Source: Helochares maculicollis (Eukaryota > Arthropoda > Insecta > Coleoptera > Hydrophilidae). Taken from it: DNA of 39,925 nt. The stretch lies in the NCBI GenBank assembly GCA_033557835.1, contig JAWQRO010000398.1, positions 1 to 39,925 of the forward strand, read 5' to 3'. The translations under genes and the position numbers were made by a program. Below the pieces are notes generated by a model. That model was given only the letters and a program-made list of their open reading frames with translations, was not told the DNA's origin and did not search any database. This document shows positions 20,959-33,047 of this stretch, piece after piece (within the stretch, counting starts at the first letter, position 1; the number at the start of each line of letters is the position of its first letter).

Positions 20959-21483
20959 TTAGTAAGGTAAAACAATCCCAAATTCGGATGCCTCTTTTTG
21001 GTATTTTTCCTTGTATTTTCCTTGTGGGTCAACTAGCTTCGATAATTCCAAAAAGGCCTCGGTCTCATTTTGAATCAAATACTGGATTATCCTTTTTGCT
21101 GCATATCGCTGTCTTTCACTGCATTTCGCGCAATCGGTTTCCAGGGCTTCCGGAACAAATTCTGTAAGTAAACATATGAATAATTTTGTTGCTGAGGACA
21201 TAAAAAGTTTATTATTGTTTTATGCATCAAATTTATGCGGTATATTATTTAAAATTAAGTTTAGCTGTAGGTTAGACTTACGCTTCAGCAAATTTGATTC
21301 TCTGGTACAAGGACCTTTACGCAAGGCGCAATTAATGTACGCTTTAATAAGCCTGGGATTGGCTATAAGCCGTTCGATTTCCAAATTGTCATATTTGGTG
21401 GTGTAATTATTCTTATCATCGACGGAAAAAACGTTTACAACAACAACAAACAAACTTAAAAGCGCAGTTCTTAAACTTGACAT
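20959..21483 (-). CDS. Chemosensory protein (CSP, OS-D family), two exons
   Basis: Small secreted carrier of the insect CSP family (ejaculatory-bulb protein III/OS-D type), which bind hydrophobic ligands in sensillar lymph and other tissues. Exon 1 is 21282-21483 and exon 2 is 20959-21161, with a 120-bp intron bearing GTAAGT and TTACAG. The splice falls one base after a Lys codon (phase 1), the conserved CSP intron position. The spliced product is 134 residues: a signal peptide (~1-20, LLSLFVVVVNVFS), YTTKYDN near the mature N terminus, and four cysteines spaced C-x6-C-x18-C-x2-C (52, 59, 78, 81). The start is the ATG at 21481-21483; the frame upstream lacks an ATG. Odd point: where CSPs usually have EWWEEL there is EAFLEL, so the usual tryptophans are missing. 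Confidence 0.92.
21162..21281 (-). other. CSP intron
   Basis: 120-bp intron with donor GTAAGTC (minus strand, at 21281) and acceptor TTTACTTACAG (ending at 21162). It is inserted after the first base of the codon following Lys67, the diagnostic CSP position. Confidence 0.85.
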
Positions 21484-21813
21484 TGTAACAAAAGAAAAAA
21501 CAAACAATAAGCTAGGTAAAACTACGTGCCCAGTTCTATTGTATATAAGATATGAACTGGCTGCTTTTTAATCACTATAAGATTGTAAGTCCAGTTTGGC
21601 AATGAAAATCTAATTAATTGCAATTTCATACACTGTTTTTGCTGGATCTTATCTAACTTTTGTGGTCGGGATCAAGTTTTGTTGAGATTTGTTTGTGTGA
21701 GCATGTTTCGGTAGTACCATTAAGTACTACTACGTATCTATTTTAATTAGCTAAAAAACAACCCAGAATGGTAAATCAACTGGTGAATTAAATTAAACAG
21801 TAAACAGTCGTAC
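21484..21813. other. Promoter region of CSP exon 1 / downstream flank of the second CSP first exon
   Basis: No CSP second exon can be found here: no reading of the minus strand gives the Cys-x2-Cys and GKYxxKY region. It holds the TATA box of the complete CSP gene and, if exon sharing is real, part of the longer intron. Confidence 0.6.
21541..21547 (-). promoter_or_regulatory. Candidate TATA box for the CSP gene
   Basis: GTATATA on the plus strand reads TATATAC on the minus strand, about 60 bp upstream of the CSP start codon. This leaves room for a start site ~30 bp downstream and a short leader. Confidence 0.45.
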
Positions 21814-22000
21814 CTTTAATCATAATGCCTTCTCTAGTGCAAGGTCCTCTGCCCAAAGCGCAATTGAGGAAAGCCCTTATGAGTCTCTTATTTCCTAGAA
21901 CACGGTCCAAATTGAATCCATCGTACTTCGTGGGATACCTTTGCACTTCAACGACGAAAACTTGAGAAATTATTACTACCACTAGAAAAATCGATTTCAT
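21814..22000 (-). CDS. Second CSP first exon (alternative or orphan)
   Basis: This encodes the N-terminal half of another CSP: MKSIFLVVVIISQVFVVEVQ (signal peptide), then RYPTKYDGFN, FLNCALGRGPC (C-x6-C) and TREGIMIK, 62 codons plus one base. A donor GGTACGAC follows a Lys codon at the same phase-1 position as in the neighbouring gene. The ATG is at 21998-22000. No second exon lies between it and the next CSP first exon at 21483. Two readings are possible. It may be an alternative first exon splicing over ~650 bp to the acceptor at 21161, which would give an in-frame 129-residue CSP with all four cysteines. Or it may be the orphan half of a duplicated gene. An own TATA box and an undamaged frame favour use. 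Confidence 0.75.
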
Positions 22001-22060
22001 AGCTACCACGAAACCTGAGCGATAAAATTACAGCATTTGCTTAAAAATCCAAGCACGTGA

Positions 22061-22067
22061 CTTTATA
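22061..22067 (-). promoter_or_regulatory. Candidate TATA box for the second CSP first exon
   Basis: CTTTATA on the plus strand reads TATAAAG on the minus strand, ~61-67 bp upstream of the ATG at 22000. The spacing is nearly the same as at the neighbouring CSP. A CACGTG box overlaps the region at 22054-22059. Confidence 0.5.
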
Positions 22068-23267
22068 ACTAGGTACACACAGAAAGCTGTTGTCTTTTGG
22101 AAAAATTTCGATTGGAATTGCAAATTCTCACGCGTTCCTAAACGAATCAAATTTACCAATCTACTAATTCCACAACAAATTCTTTTAGTAAAATTTACAA
22201 CGAATGGTGAGGATATCCTTGGATGAAACATTTCCTTCTAAGCGCAGTTGGGTACTTAATGGTATAAATCCACTAAATGTGATGAATTTACAATGCCATA
22301 GAATTCAAAATTAGCGTGATTAAAGTTCCTCGTGGCCATTTATCCTCTTGATTCTTTGATATGCACGTTGATATTTATGTATGCCATAAAATGAAATATT
22401 AACATAAAGACATTACTACCGCTTAGGCGACCCAATGTACACACACGAATAAACAGCTGCATTGAAGTTCTTGAAGTTCATCGATACAAAACCACAGAAT
22501 TGCAAATATCGTCTATTCGAATGTTTACCATCTCAAAGCAAATGTTTAACACTAACTACATAAGGCCAATTTTTCCAGAGGTAATCGGTAGAATAACCAT
22601 TGAATAATGAGCATTAGTACAGAACTGCTAAATATTTCGTCACTTTAAAATTAACACTTTCAGAATTTTCTCATAAGTGTTACATTTGTCGTTTCTGTAC
22701 TATTTTATGATATTAATTTTCACTTCATCAACTTACGTAAGTCAAGTGTAATGACAAAGACGTTGTGGATGTATTTTAAAAACAATAAAAAGCTGAACAT
22801 TAAGCATTGAGACATCCGGGCAAAATTTTATATATAAAAGACAAATTTTATTTTGTTTTTTCCAAAAACAAGACACAAACTGAAGTCAGATTTTAAATTT
22901 TTGCCATAATTATTACAAATTTCTATATTTGCTGCAAAAATTGATCTATTGATCTACATTATAAAAGAAACGGGTATCAAATGAATCCAAATTAAGTCAA
23001 TTTTTGTAGAATAATTGTACTGTAATATAGGCATTTTAAAAAATTCGAGGAATAAAACTGCAAATTATTGTCTCCAATTAAACCAAAATTGAAACAAAGA
23101 CGTTCAATTACTATAACATACGAAAGCCAAGCATTTTAGAAATAATGTATCCATATTGTAGAACTGAACGTAGCTGAAAAATGCAAATACAAAATTATTA
23201 GAGCGCTCTGTTATGTGAGCAAAGAAAAATTGGAAAATAGTCATCCGCTACAGAAAAACGTAAATAT
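22068..23267. other. Intergenic, no gene recognised
   Basis: AT-rich upstream flank of the CSP locus. Short frames only; I see no further CSP exon in it. Confidence 0.5.
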
Positions 23268-24337
23268 CTAGAACACTTAATACAATTAAATACTAAAAAA
23301 GAACATTGCTACTAGACAAAACTGTTTAGTTACAATCTATCAATTTATTCATTGTTTACCAGCAATTTAGTACCGACGTGTCACAGTATTTTTTTACAAT
23401 GGCAAAATCAAGTGTCGTGCAAAGATTGAATTTTTATTTTTAAAATGTTTTAAAGCAAAGGAAATTTATGAATAAATGTTGAAAGTACGTAAGAACTATT
23501 TGCGTTCAATTAGTAGAGTATAAAGATGGATTGCTAAATATAAACGTGGACGAATAAGCCTCGAATACGTTTTACGTCAAGGACATCCAAAAACAACAAC
23601 ACCACCAAAAATCGTGGAAAAATACAGGATATCATATTGGGAAACCATCAAATGATTGAAAGAGATTAAATAGGAGCACTACCCATCTCATTTGGCAGTA
23701 TAAGCAATATTTTAACTGAAGTATTGAATTTCAGAAAGCTTTGTACACAATGGGTACCATATTCCCTAACAATGGAACAAAAACACAATCTCGGCAACAC
23801 TTAGACTGTTTCGAAAGGATAAAGTGCGTCGATTCATCATTATAGATGAGACTTGGGTCTATCACCTTGTTCCTGAATCAAAACAAGAAATAGGCCAAAA
23901 AGGTGTTGGCATCAGTTTTTTGGGATGCGAAAAGAAGGTTGTTTGTAGATTACTTGCAAACAGCTAAAGCAATGAATTCTGAATACTGTTGTAACGTTTT
24001 AGACTAGCTGAAGGAAAAAATAGGGAAAAATCCACGGTTTGCAAAAGAAAACAATCCGTTTTGAGCAGCACAATGCACCATCTCCCATGAGCAGTTTGAC
24101 AATGGCTAAAATTTATTAATTAAAGTTCAATTTGTTGAAGCATCCACTGTATTCACTAACAACGTCTATCTTTATCCAGACCTAAAAAAATGCATGTAAG
24201 GACAGCGTTTTTCATCAAATGATGAAGTCATAACAGATGTGGGCTGTTCAGAGAGATTATACTGAGTAAGAAAGTGTATCTCAAATTATAAAATTGTGTT
24301 TTTTTTATCGAACCGCAAAACTTATTGGATACCCTAG
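23268..24337 (+). mobile_element. Mariner element fossil with transposase remnants
   Basis: The right end AAACTTATTGGATACCCTAG (24318-24337) is the inverted match of the left end of the 13485 element (CTAGGTTGTTCAATAAGTTT), so they are one family. The left end at about 23268 (CTAGAACACTTAATACAATT) is decayed. Transposase scraps in order: EFLFLKCFKAKEIYE (~23430), IAKYKRGRISLEYVLRQGHP (~23530), FRKLCTQWVPYSLTMEQKHN (~23735), RRFIIIDETWVYHLVPESKQE (first catalytic Asp, ~23830-23890), and VGISFLGCEK (~23910). Stops and frameshifts are frequent. At ~1.07 kb it is shorter than a full mariner. Confidence 0.78.
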
Positions 24338-27300
24338 CAGTTTCTTAAATGCCTTGCTAGTAAGCTCAGTCGCAACTTTTGATGATTGCACAGCTCTACT
24401 GTACTACTAGGCGCATTTTTTATACTAAAATGTTCCTTTTGTGGAAAGTACATGACCAACTTAAGCAAATTTTTAGAATGTCGAAATTTAAAATTATTTG
24501 TTTCATCTGCTTTAAGTGCAAACAAGATAATCCGAAACAAAAAAATTATTGCAGTAGCATGTAATAAATTGCCATGTAGTACAAAAGTGCGACTATGAAG
24601 TGGAATTAAGGCGAAAAAAGAATTAGCTTCAAAATTTCTTAATTAAAATGCTTAACCAATAAATTATCTCTAACTTTACATATATCAGAAGTTACCAACC
24701 TATCAACGCAATCACTTTTTCAATGTGAATTGTTACAAAACGTTATTATTTTCTGATTATATATAGATTTTTACATTACTGTACTTGTTTATTTCATTCA
24801 TTTATAGGAATATGCTCCACGAGTGGCAAAAAACGTTAAGTAAATTGAAATCACATCTTATATGAGAAACAGAAAATTTTAAAATTCTGGATGTTTGTTG
24901 TAGATTATTATAGACTGCAGAATACACGTACATATACTATTGAATATAAATGTAAATATTTCTTGTTAAAAAAAATTTAGTCCCCTTTTAACAAAGCATA
25001 CAATTTCAAGTCTGTAATGGAATTCTATCTGCATATATCTAAAAGAAAGACAACAAGGGGAAACCTATATTTATATTTTAATTCATTTGTAAATACTTTT
25101 AAATATACCAGAAATAAATTCAACTTACAGTATAAGGTGATCCGTTACTTGCAAACTAAATTCCAAGCGGATAACATAAAAGTTTTGGGAAGTCCAAACT
25201 CGTCCATAAGTTTATAAAAAGTTTACACATATAAAGACTTAAATTCTCAAAGATGAGTTGAAATAATCATCATTATGTTGTTTATCTCAATTATTAGTTA
25301 TTGTAGTTTCAACAAAACTAACTTGATTCCATATGCGATATAAGTTAATCTGCCGCACTACAAAAATTTTTTTCAAGAAAACAATTTTCAAATTTCCAAA
25401 GCAAAAGTTAAGTATATTTAATGTAGAGAGAACCATGTTAAACGATTCCTAATTTTTTTTATAAATATATGATAAATACAGTTTTATAAAGCCGCGTTCA
25501 GAATACTACAAAAGATTGAAAACAAACAAGGAATTATAATTCAAAGGAAACTATGAAGTGGAATTTCAAATTTAATTTGAATACAATATATTTGTACGTG
25601 TTCATTCATAAATATAAAACTAATTTTGTTGATAACTAATCATCGAGTTGCAATAAATTTTATTCTAATCTTTTATATTTTAAAATTGCAGATAATAAAA
25701 TAATATCTCGACACCTCATAGAATTAGCAAGCTTTTTTGAGTATTTATATTATTTGCGCATCTATATTGAAATCAATTTTTAATTAAATACTATAAGTTT
25801 TTAGAAATACAATTTTAACGATAGAATAACATAAAATTATACAAAGAAGGAAAACAAAATTATTAAGTGCATTACTCCAAATATTATATAAATTGGAAAC
25901 AGTTTCACAAAACTAAATTTCGCAAATTTCAATATGCAATTTTTGCTAAAAACAACCTAATCTATGAATATTGATTAAAATATGAAGCCATTATAATTGC
26001 TTCATGTAAGTACTATTTCAATTATATCAAGACCATAAAGCTATCTAAAGGTAAAAGTCAATAATTGGTTGCCAAATAAACTCTGAGTCTATATGGTTGT
26101 AAATTTACTACTACTACTAAAGAAGTTCTGACCTTCTGTGGCTCCATAACTATTGGTATATGGACGAAATTTAAGAAATTTGCTATTTATAACTTGTCGC
26201 TTCCAAAAGTTAGTTTGTTTAAATATAGCTAAAACAAAATGTATTAAAAATTTTGTCGTATATAATTTATATTGTAAATATTTGCAAATTACAAACGAAA
26301 AATGATGTTTTCGACCACAATTTTTACAACCTGCCGAGCGATGCTTATTTAATCATACAAACTTTGAAATCCTTTTTTGAAGTTCTTTCTATTTCTTGGA
26401 CTTTTTTTTATTATAAAGTCACTAAAATATAGTCTGTTTCGGTCAATCGTAAAACCTAATTAAGCTCGTACATAAAACAGCCCACTTAATAGTAAATTTA
26501 TTGATCTTCATAGAAAAGCTGAAATACAAAAACAACATTAACAATTTTTAAAACATATAGGAGTTGATCTAACTGAAAAAGAATACATGAAAGGAGTTCA
26601 GATATGGTTACATTTTAGATATTTGGTGTTTAGAAAAAGATAACAAAATTTTTATTGCCAATTTTTTTCAGCTTGTAAGTAATATAATAAAAAAGTCAAC
26701 AAAATGGACATAAATAAAGAGTGATACATATTATTATTATTATTATTATTATTATTTAACCACAAACTGCAAGACAATAAACTTTGCCAACAGCCAACCA
26801 ATGCACAAAAAAAATTACTACATAGTAAACTCAAAATAGAAAAACATACAAATAATCGTTGAAGAAAACATCAAAAGAGACATTACGAATCAAAATACGA
26901 AGCAGTTCTCACAAAAATCAAAGATGGCACAAAAATCTTAACGCATTGTTTATTTCCTTTCGTTCATTTGCACAATTTAAGATCAAGGAAACTTTATTAT
27001 TATTTTTATGGCATTTCAAAAATTGCAGTAAAATTGTTCTTGAAATCATTGTTTTCTTTATCCAAATTACATTGTAAATTATTATTCACAAATAAATATA
27101 GATAATTAAATTTATTTTTTATACTTATGATTCAATTGCACATAAATAAAATGAACTGGAAATGGAAAGCACTCTTGCTATAATTATTGTAAATTTATAG
27201 GAGTATTGTTCATATAGGCGCAAGACATAAGCTTGCGACTCCCTGCATTTAATATATTACAGTCAAAGACCTCTAATAAAACACAAATAAAAGGCATCTG

Positions 27301-30300
27301 CGCTTAATTAAATAGTGCAAATAATGTTTAATATTTCATATATACAATAAATAATATATGTGGAATAGAAAATGAAAATAGATTAATTAAATTTATCTTG
27401 TGAGACTTTGTCAGGACAAAATTAATAATAAACACATTCAATTATTTTTACACGTCGTCTCTGAGGACCAACAATCTAGAAGTTTTGGAAAAGTTTATAT
27501 AAGTGTCATTATTATAAGTGAAGCCCAGGAGGCCCATTTGTATGCACATAGCGCCTTCCTAAAAGAATAAAATACCTGACCATAAAAGATTATACACATG
27601 AGCGTCACGTAGAAGTTGACTTCCGCCAGGCGAATGAAGATGTGCGAAGCATTGATTGCAACAAAACAATGTCCAGATATGACATGGGCGGTAAGGAAAG
27701 GTAGGTACCTAGAACGACCGTGGATTATTAATTAGGAAGGTGTTAACACTTTACAGGAAGGTGGGGTACGTAATTCTCTTTGCTCAAATATAGTTACATA
27801 TTTATTTGCTAAGGTCCGTACTTATAGTGTGGGACGTGAAAAATAGATACTTTTTTAGACTGGTTAAAAACTATAACTAATTTCCACATTGAAAATAGGG
27901 CCGCCAAAGGTACAGTTAAAATTATTGCACTCATTATGAAACCTTAAAAATATGTTTGCAAGAACTAACTGAAAATACTATTAATTATGCCTATGTAGAA
28001 ATAAAGTGACAGCAGAAGAACTTAATTTTTTTCTAAGATGACTCGTTGTTAGAATCGAACCTCTACTAAAAAATATGCAAATGAAAACGAGGCACTGTAT
28101 CTCATTTACTTAATCTTCTGAAACTAAAACTCCTTTTACTTTTCCGTTTCTGTCCACCAACTGCACGCAGTGAATAGTAATTTCCTTCAACGTCTTTAAT
28201 GTATAAAATCAGTGTAAATTCTACGACAAAGCCCCTCAACATTGAACAACATTCTTTCATAAACACGTTAACTGCAGAGTTGATTACGTGAATTTTTTCA
28301 AAATTAGACTTTATTTGGATTTCCCAAGGTATCATTTTTATTGGATAAGATACACAACAGGCACACTAAATATTCATTTTATAAATACTCATTCTCAATA
28401 AGGAATCGGCGATTAGCAAACAATTTAAATGTAGTAAATAACCAGCAGTTCGTGTATTTGCCTAAAAAACAATAGAATTATTTCCTACGCGCATTTCACC
28501 TACGTAACATGTGTTCAATACTCTTTAAATTCGTACTGGGGACTTGAGAAAGCAACGCTGTTAGTACCTATGATGATAGGTGTGCATGTGAAAACTTAAA
28601 TTACAGTCCTGCTTGAAAGTGGGGGCTTTCATTGCGGTTATCAGGAGGAAGACACGTCAAAACTAGTGGCTATCTTTGTAAAGCACGTGCCTTCGAAGGA
28701 AGTGATTTGAGCCAGAAAGGTCTAAAGGGACCAACGGTAATAGAAGAACTTCAGTTCTAACGCATTCATCAACCACTTCACCAGTGCTTCCAGCAGTGTG
28801 AACATGCTGAATGTAAATTTCTACTAAGATTTTCCTGTGATGAAACGCTTCTTTAAATAAAACAATAGTTATCACTTTGCGGTTTTTAAACAGAAGCACT
28901 TTGGTGATGACTCGTCGCAGGCTTCGGTTTGGACGCGCAAAGTTTGCTTTTAAATAAAAGTTAAGTGGTTTAGGTGTTCAGTGTTTGCTCTTATTCATTG
29001 AAAGACGGAGAAGGCAAGATGTCGGCATAGCTGATGATATTTGCATAACGGCTATGTCTCATCAAGCCAGCTTAAGTCTTTCTCAAGCTTCGAATTTCTT
29101 TACAATTAACAGCTCGCTAGTGATTTTATAGGTAACAGTATACAAATATCCAATCATTCATAAACCCATTAAAAATGGTACATTCATTACTCGAAAAGCT
29201 GGAGTGAGGCAAGCCAAAAGCCCAAAAACCTTCTTCTTAGATTTCCCTACCCCAAACCTTTGCTACTTCAACATATTTCGCCCGACCAATTTTGATGGAC
29301 CCCTGTATATATTGTGTACATTTCGTGGGAATATTCAGTTTTTAACTACTTACAGAAGCACTATTTGTAACAAAGCACGAAAACACCTCAATTAGCGCCA
29401 AAGTGGTAGAATTGTAGAAGGTTAACTTAGTTTGCGAGAGTTGTTTAATTGCTGTGTAAATATCACAAGAGCATATTGTTCAAATTTTAAAGATCTTAAC
29501 TAAACTGTTACCTTAAAGTTGTTTGCTTAAGCCAAATAAATGAAAATCGAGAAATATACGTTCCTGCGATATTTAAGGAATTGGTTCTTTACGCTCCACC
29601 CTTTAATAATGAGTACAAATTTTCGACAAAGAATAGTTTGGGCACTTCAGCTTACAAATTTTATCTTTTCTTGAATTTTTCATTCAAATTTAACATTCAC
29701 TCAAAGCATTTTACTTTCATTGTAAGAATTTTGGCGCCTTCCTCTATTTAAATTCTTGGAGCACAAACTGGCTGGTTAAAAATCAGTTTCTCCTGATGTA
29801 AGAGTACTCAGGTTGCAAAATGCAGGAAGGAAAATTAAGTTCGTGCTGTACCACCTAAAAATAAAATTAGAAGCTGTGACTGTAATTTCAATTGTGTCAC
29901 TCATTAATTAAAATGTATGAATCATTATCTGCTTTACATTTAAATGCAATTACTTGTTCTTTTGCATATAGCTAGAAGTGTGATCTCATAAGTTTTTCTT
30001 TCACTCATACAAACCGAGAGCGGTGATGGGAAAACCCTAGATAGTATTTTGCAACCTTTGCTTCGATTAACTATAGGTGTTTTCCAAATTTATATTCCAT
30101 CTATACTGTATTCACTAGATATAAGCTTCACTAAATAAAGCGTTTTAATGTTTTGTATCGTCTTTATCAAATTTTAAAACTGTTTGTCCTAAAACTTAGA
30201 GTAAGTTTTTTTCTTCCTATGAATAGCCATTTTAGAAAAAGGTCACAATCGCAAATAGAATTTAAGTATTGTAGCAGAGTTCTTAATTTAAATAATATTT

Positions 30301-31050
30301 TCGAGCAGTGACAATTATCTTAGCACTGAATGTAAAATCTTATTACCAATATAGTTTTTAATGAACTGCTAGTTTCAAACTAGATCAAATTAAAGATTAA
30401 TAGTAAATATTTCTTCAACCTAAGTTTAAATAGAAGCATTTTAAAAACTTTATATAACATAAATCACGTACAAAAGCTATAAAGTGTAGTTTACAAGGAT
30501 TTGAGGATTTTCATAATTAAATCATTTATAAAGACAACATGCAACAATTAAAGCTACATAAATATAAAGTATATATTTTCTTTTCTGTTTTTTAATCTAG
30601 CCACCATTCTAAAGAAAAAATAGCGTATTTATTTTTTATTGTAAATGTTTGTTGGAATGCTGCATCCAAAGTCCTACTTTTTGATTTAGTATACGATGTT
30701 TTGAGAATTTTGAAATATGAAAATTTTTGAGTATAACAAAAAATAAAGATACTTTTGTTACAAACACGATCTCATAATGTTAAATTGTCACAATATTTTA
30801 ATTAGCACATGGCACACCAGATCATTCATATATAATTATTCATACATGAATGATGAACTCTTGAACAGATAGTCGTGCCAACTGTAAGTGAATTGCAAAG
30901 TAATATAATTTAAATAAATATTTTAAAGCAAAGGCTATGGGAAACAAAATAAAAAATTTGACTTATGCAAAGTTGTGATGTAGGTAAAAAATAATAGAAT
31001 TTAACGAGGCTTTAAGATTTTACGGTTTTCTCTTTTTAAATAGAACAAAA
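24338..31050. other. Long AT-rich region without recognisable genes
   Basis: About 6.7 kb in which I could support no gene. It contains an (ATT)n microsatellite at ~26728-26756. Two minus-strand frames in a slightly GC-richer part, 28102-28335 (77 codons, with its own ATG and basic end KRKSKRSFSFRRLSK) and 28663-28899 (78 codons), have no family that I recognise and could be chance. No convincing RNA gene or named transposon was found in the rest. Confidence 0.4.
26728..26756. repeat. (ATT)n microsatellite
   Basis: About nine uninterrupted ATT units. Confidence 0.9.
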
Positions 31051-32340
31051 AGCCTAGTTTATAAATGCTTCAAAAAGCTCGTTGGCGAAAAAAGTCAATG
31101 GCAACAAAAAGTTGGATTATTTCATCATGCATATGCTTAATTAAACATCAAAAAACAGATACTAAAACAAACTCTTTCGAACAGCAGAATAAGACAAATC
31201 ATAGAACCTTACTGAGAATACTAGAGAATAATAGAACCTCAAAATAGAAAAAGGGGAATAGAAATAAAAGTAGCCTACCAAAATGGCGAAAAGCAAGCTG
31301 ACGAGTGGGGCATAGAGTTGAGCAAAGCGTTACAAGCTGGAAGAGTATCCAATCAGATAACATCACAAACGATATGCTGAAACATAGAAGCAAATCAACT
31401 ACTAACATTGTTATTTACAGGTATCCTAAGAGAAAGGCAGGTACCAATCTAATTGTAAAACTGCAAAACTATCGGGAAATTACTCTTTAAAATAGCTCAT
31501 TTACAAAGATGATATTCTAATAAATAATCAGAGACAAACAGTAAAACTGAAAATGAGTCTACAATCGATGCCATATTCACTTGCAAATAGGTAGCTGACG
31601 AATGAAAAGTCCTAGATACGACCAAGTTATCAGCTAAGATACGTTTGAAACCTTATAGAAATAAAAACCGACAAACTTAAGCGTAATTAAAACCATTCAA
31701 TTAGGCATAGTGTTATTGGAGCATATCACGATCGAATACAAAACATCTTATATTATGTCAACACTTGTGTTTTACTATTTGACAATCCAGATAATCTTCG
31801 CAAATCTTATATATGTTTTTGTAAATAAATAAATCTGTATTTAGAAGTTACCCGTACTAGACACCTAAGGAAGAAAGTGAAAAGACAAATAATGAAAACA
31901 TAACTAATAGCAGGAAGGCTGAAATGTCTAGTGTAGGGCAACAAAACTCTCACGATTGACATTAAATTACGAATTTACAAAATTTTAAAATAGCAAGCAT
32001 TATGCGGCAGAAACTAGACCAGATACATCAACAAAAATCCAAGTAGCAAAAGCAATCGAATAAAATGATATCTTAGGAGATCCAATACAATATCGAACGC
32101 ATCGCAACGTTAATATAAAGAACAGAAGGATGTAGATATATAAATTGAATCGTTAGTAACGACAACAAAAAAACAGTAGACCTCTATTCCCTAAGGTCAA
32201 AAAAATCTCTGGTAAAACCTCCAAAGAAATGTAAAGAATGTCTGAAATCTACATTATGTAACATTAAGTAGAATAGAAGATTTGAGTCTATTAGAAAATG
32301 CACTAGAAAGGGGGCAAAGAAAAATCTATACATTCTTATT
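31050..32340 (+). mobile_element. Degraded non-LTR retrotransposon (LINE) fragment
   Basis: Phrases typical of a LINE reverse transcriptase appear in order but in broken frames. NYREITL (about 31468-31488) corresponds to the NYRPITL motif. STIDAIFTCK (about 31556-31585) corresponds to the motif-2 region GRSTxDAIFxL. After the palm region come RHLRKKVKRQI (about 31860), IAGRLKCLV (about 31908) and TIDIKLRIYKIL followed by an ALCGRN/ETRPDTST-like stretch (31957-32035). This order (tethering phrase, then TxxKxRIYKxxxRPxLxYxxETR) is characteristic of insect LINE C-terminal regions. Only part of ORF2 remains, with many stops. Family level (RTE, Jockey or related) is not resolved. Confidence 0.7.
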
Positions 32341-33047
32341 TAGATATAATAACTTACGTATACATACGAAATTGGATATTCTCATTTTGAAAATGCCATA
32401 ACGTACCTTTGGCGTACCTTATGTATACTATTTTTTGAATGTGTATATATATGAGAGGCAGTTGAGACTGTTTTTCTTGCAAGACATGATATAGCTACTT
32501 TGGATCTGTTTGGCTAACTAAGAACACAGAAAATGTAATCAAAGTAATTATGTATAGTTTTATCCTTAGTTTTACAATAAATGAATTACATAAAAGTAAA
32601 ATGTTTATTTTTATGCCATGGAACAAATAAGAAAAGGTGTAATCGATACTTTACCTGCATATTTAAAAACAGTGGCTCAGTTGTTGTAATCTGGTTAATT
32701 TCAAAATTTTTAGGTAGTAGAAAAATCAGATTATATCAAGAACTCAGTAATCTTGCAAAGTGAGAATACGATATAACTGAATGCACAAAAAACTTACAAC
32801 TTGTAAGCTAGTGTCAGTGTCAACATATTTTTTACTACAAACATCTATTGTAAGAACATACTTGTTCTACCGATAGCTCGGTACGTTATTTGACTTGTGA
32901 AAACGAGTCGCTGGACGGATCTTTTGCATCTTCAAAGCCTAAAAAGTAAAAAGAGTTAAATAATAAAAAATATGAGGTAAGTGATTATTGAATGTAAATA
33001 AATAAAAAGAACCTAAGAATAAATATTTAACTTGTATATTAATTTGT
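32341..33047. other. Intergenic, no gene recognised
   Basis: AT-rich spacer between the LINE fragment and transposon copy 2. A 60-codon frame at 32581-32763 is not convincing. Confidence 0.5.

Noticed and set aside
22028..22231. 67-codon minus-strand frame upstream of the CSP exon.
   Set aside because: It overlaps the TATA box region and has no CSP or other recognisable feature.
28040..28075. Possible tRNA gene: the minus strand reads GAGGTTCGATTCT, similar to a tRNA B box.
   Set aside because: No A box at the right distance, and the arm does not pair as a T-stem; the surrounding sequence cannot fold into a cloverleaf.
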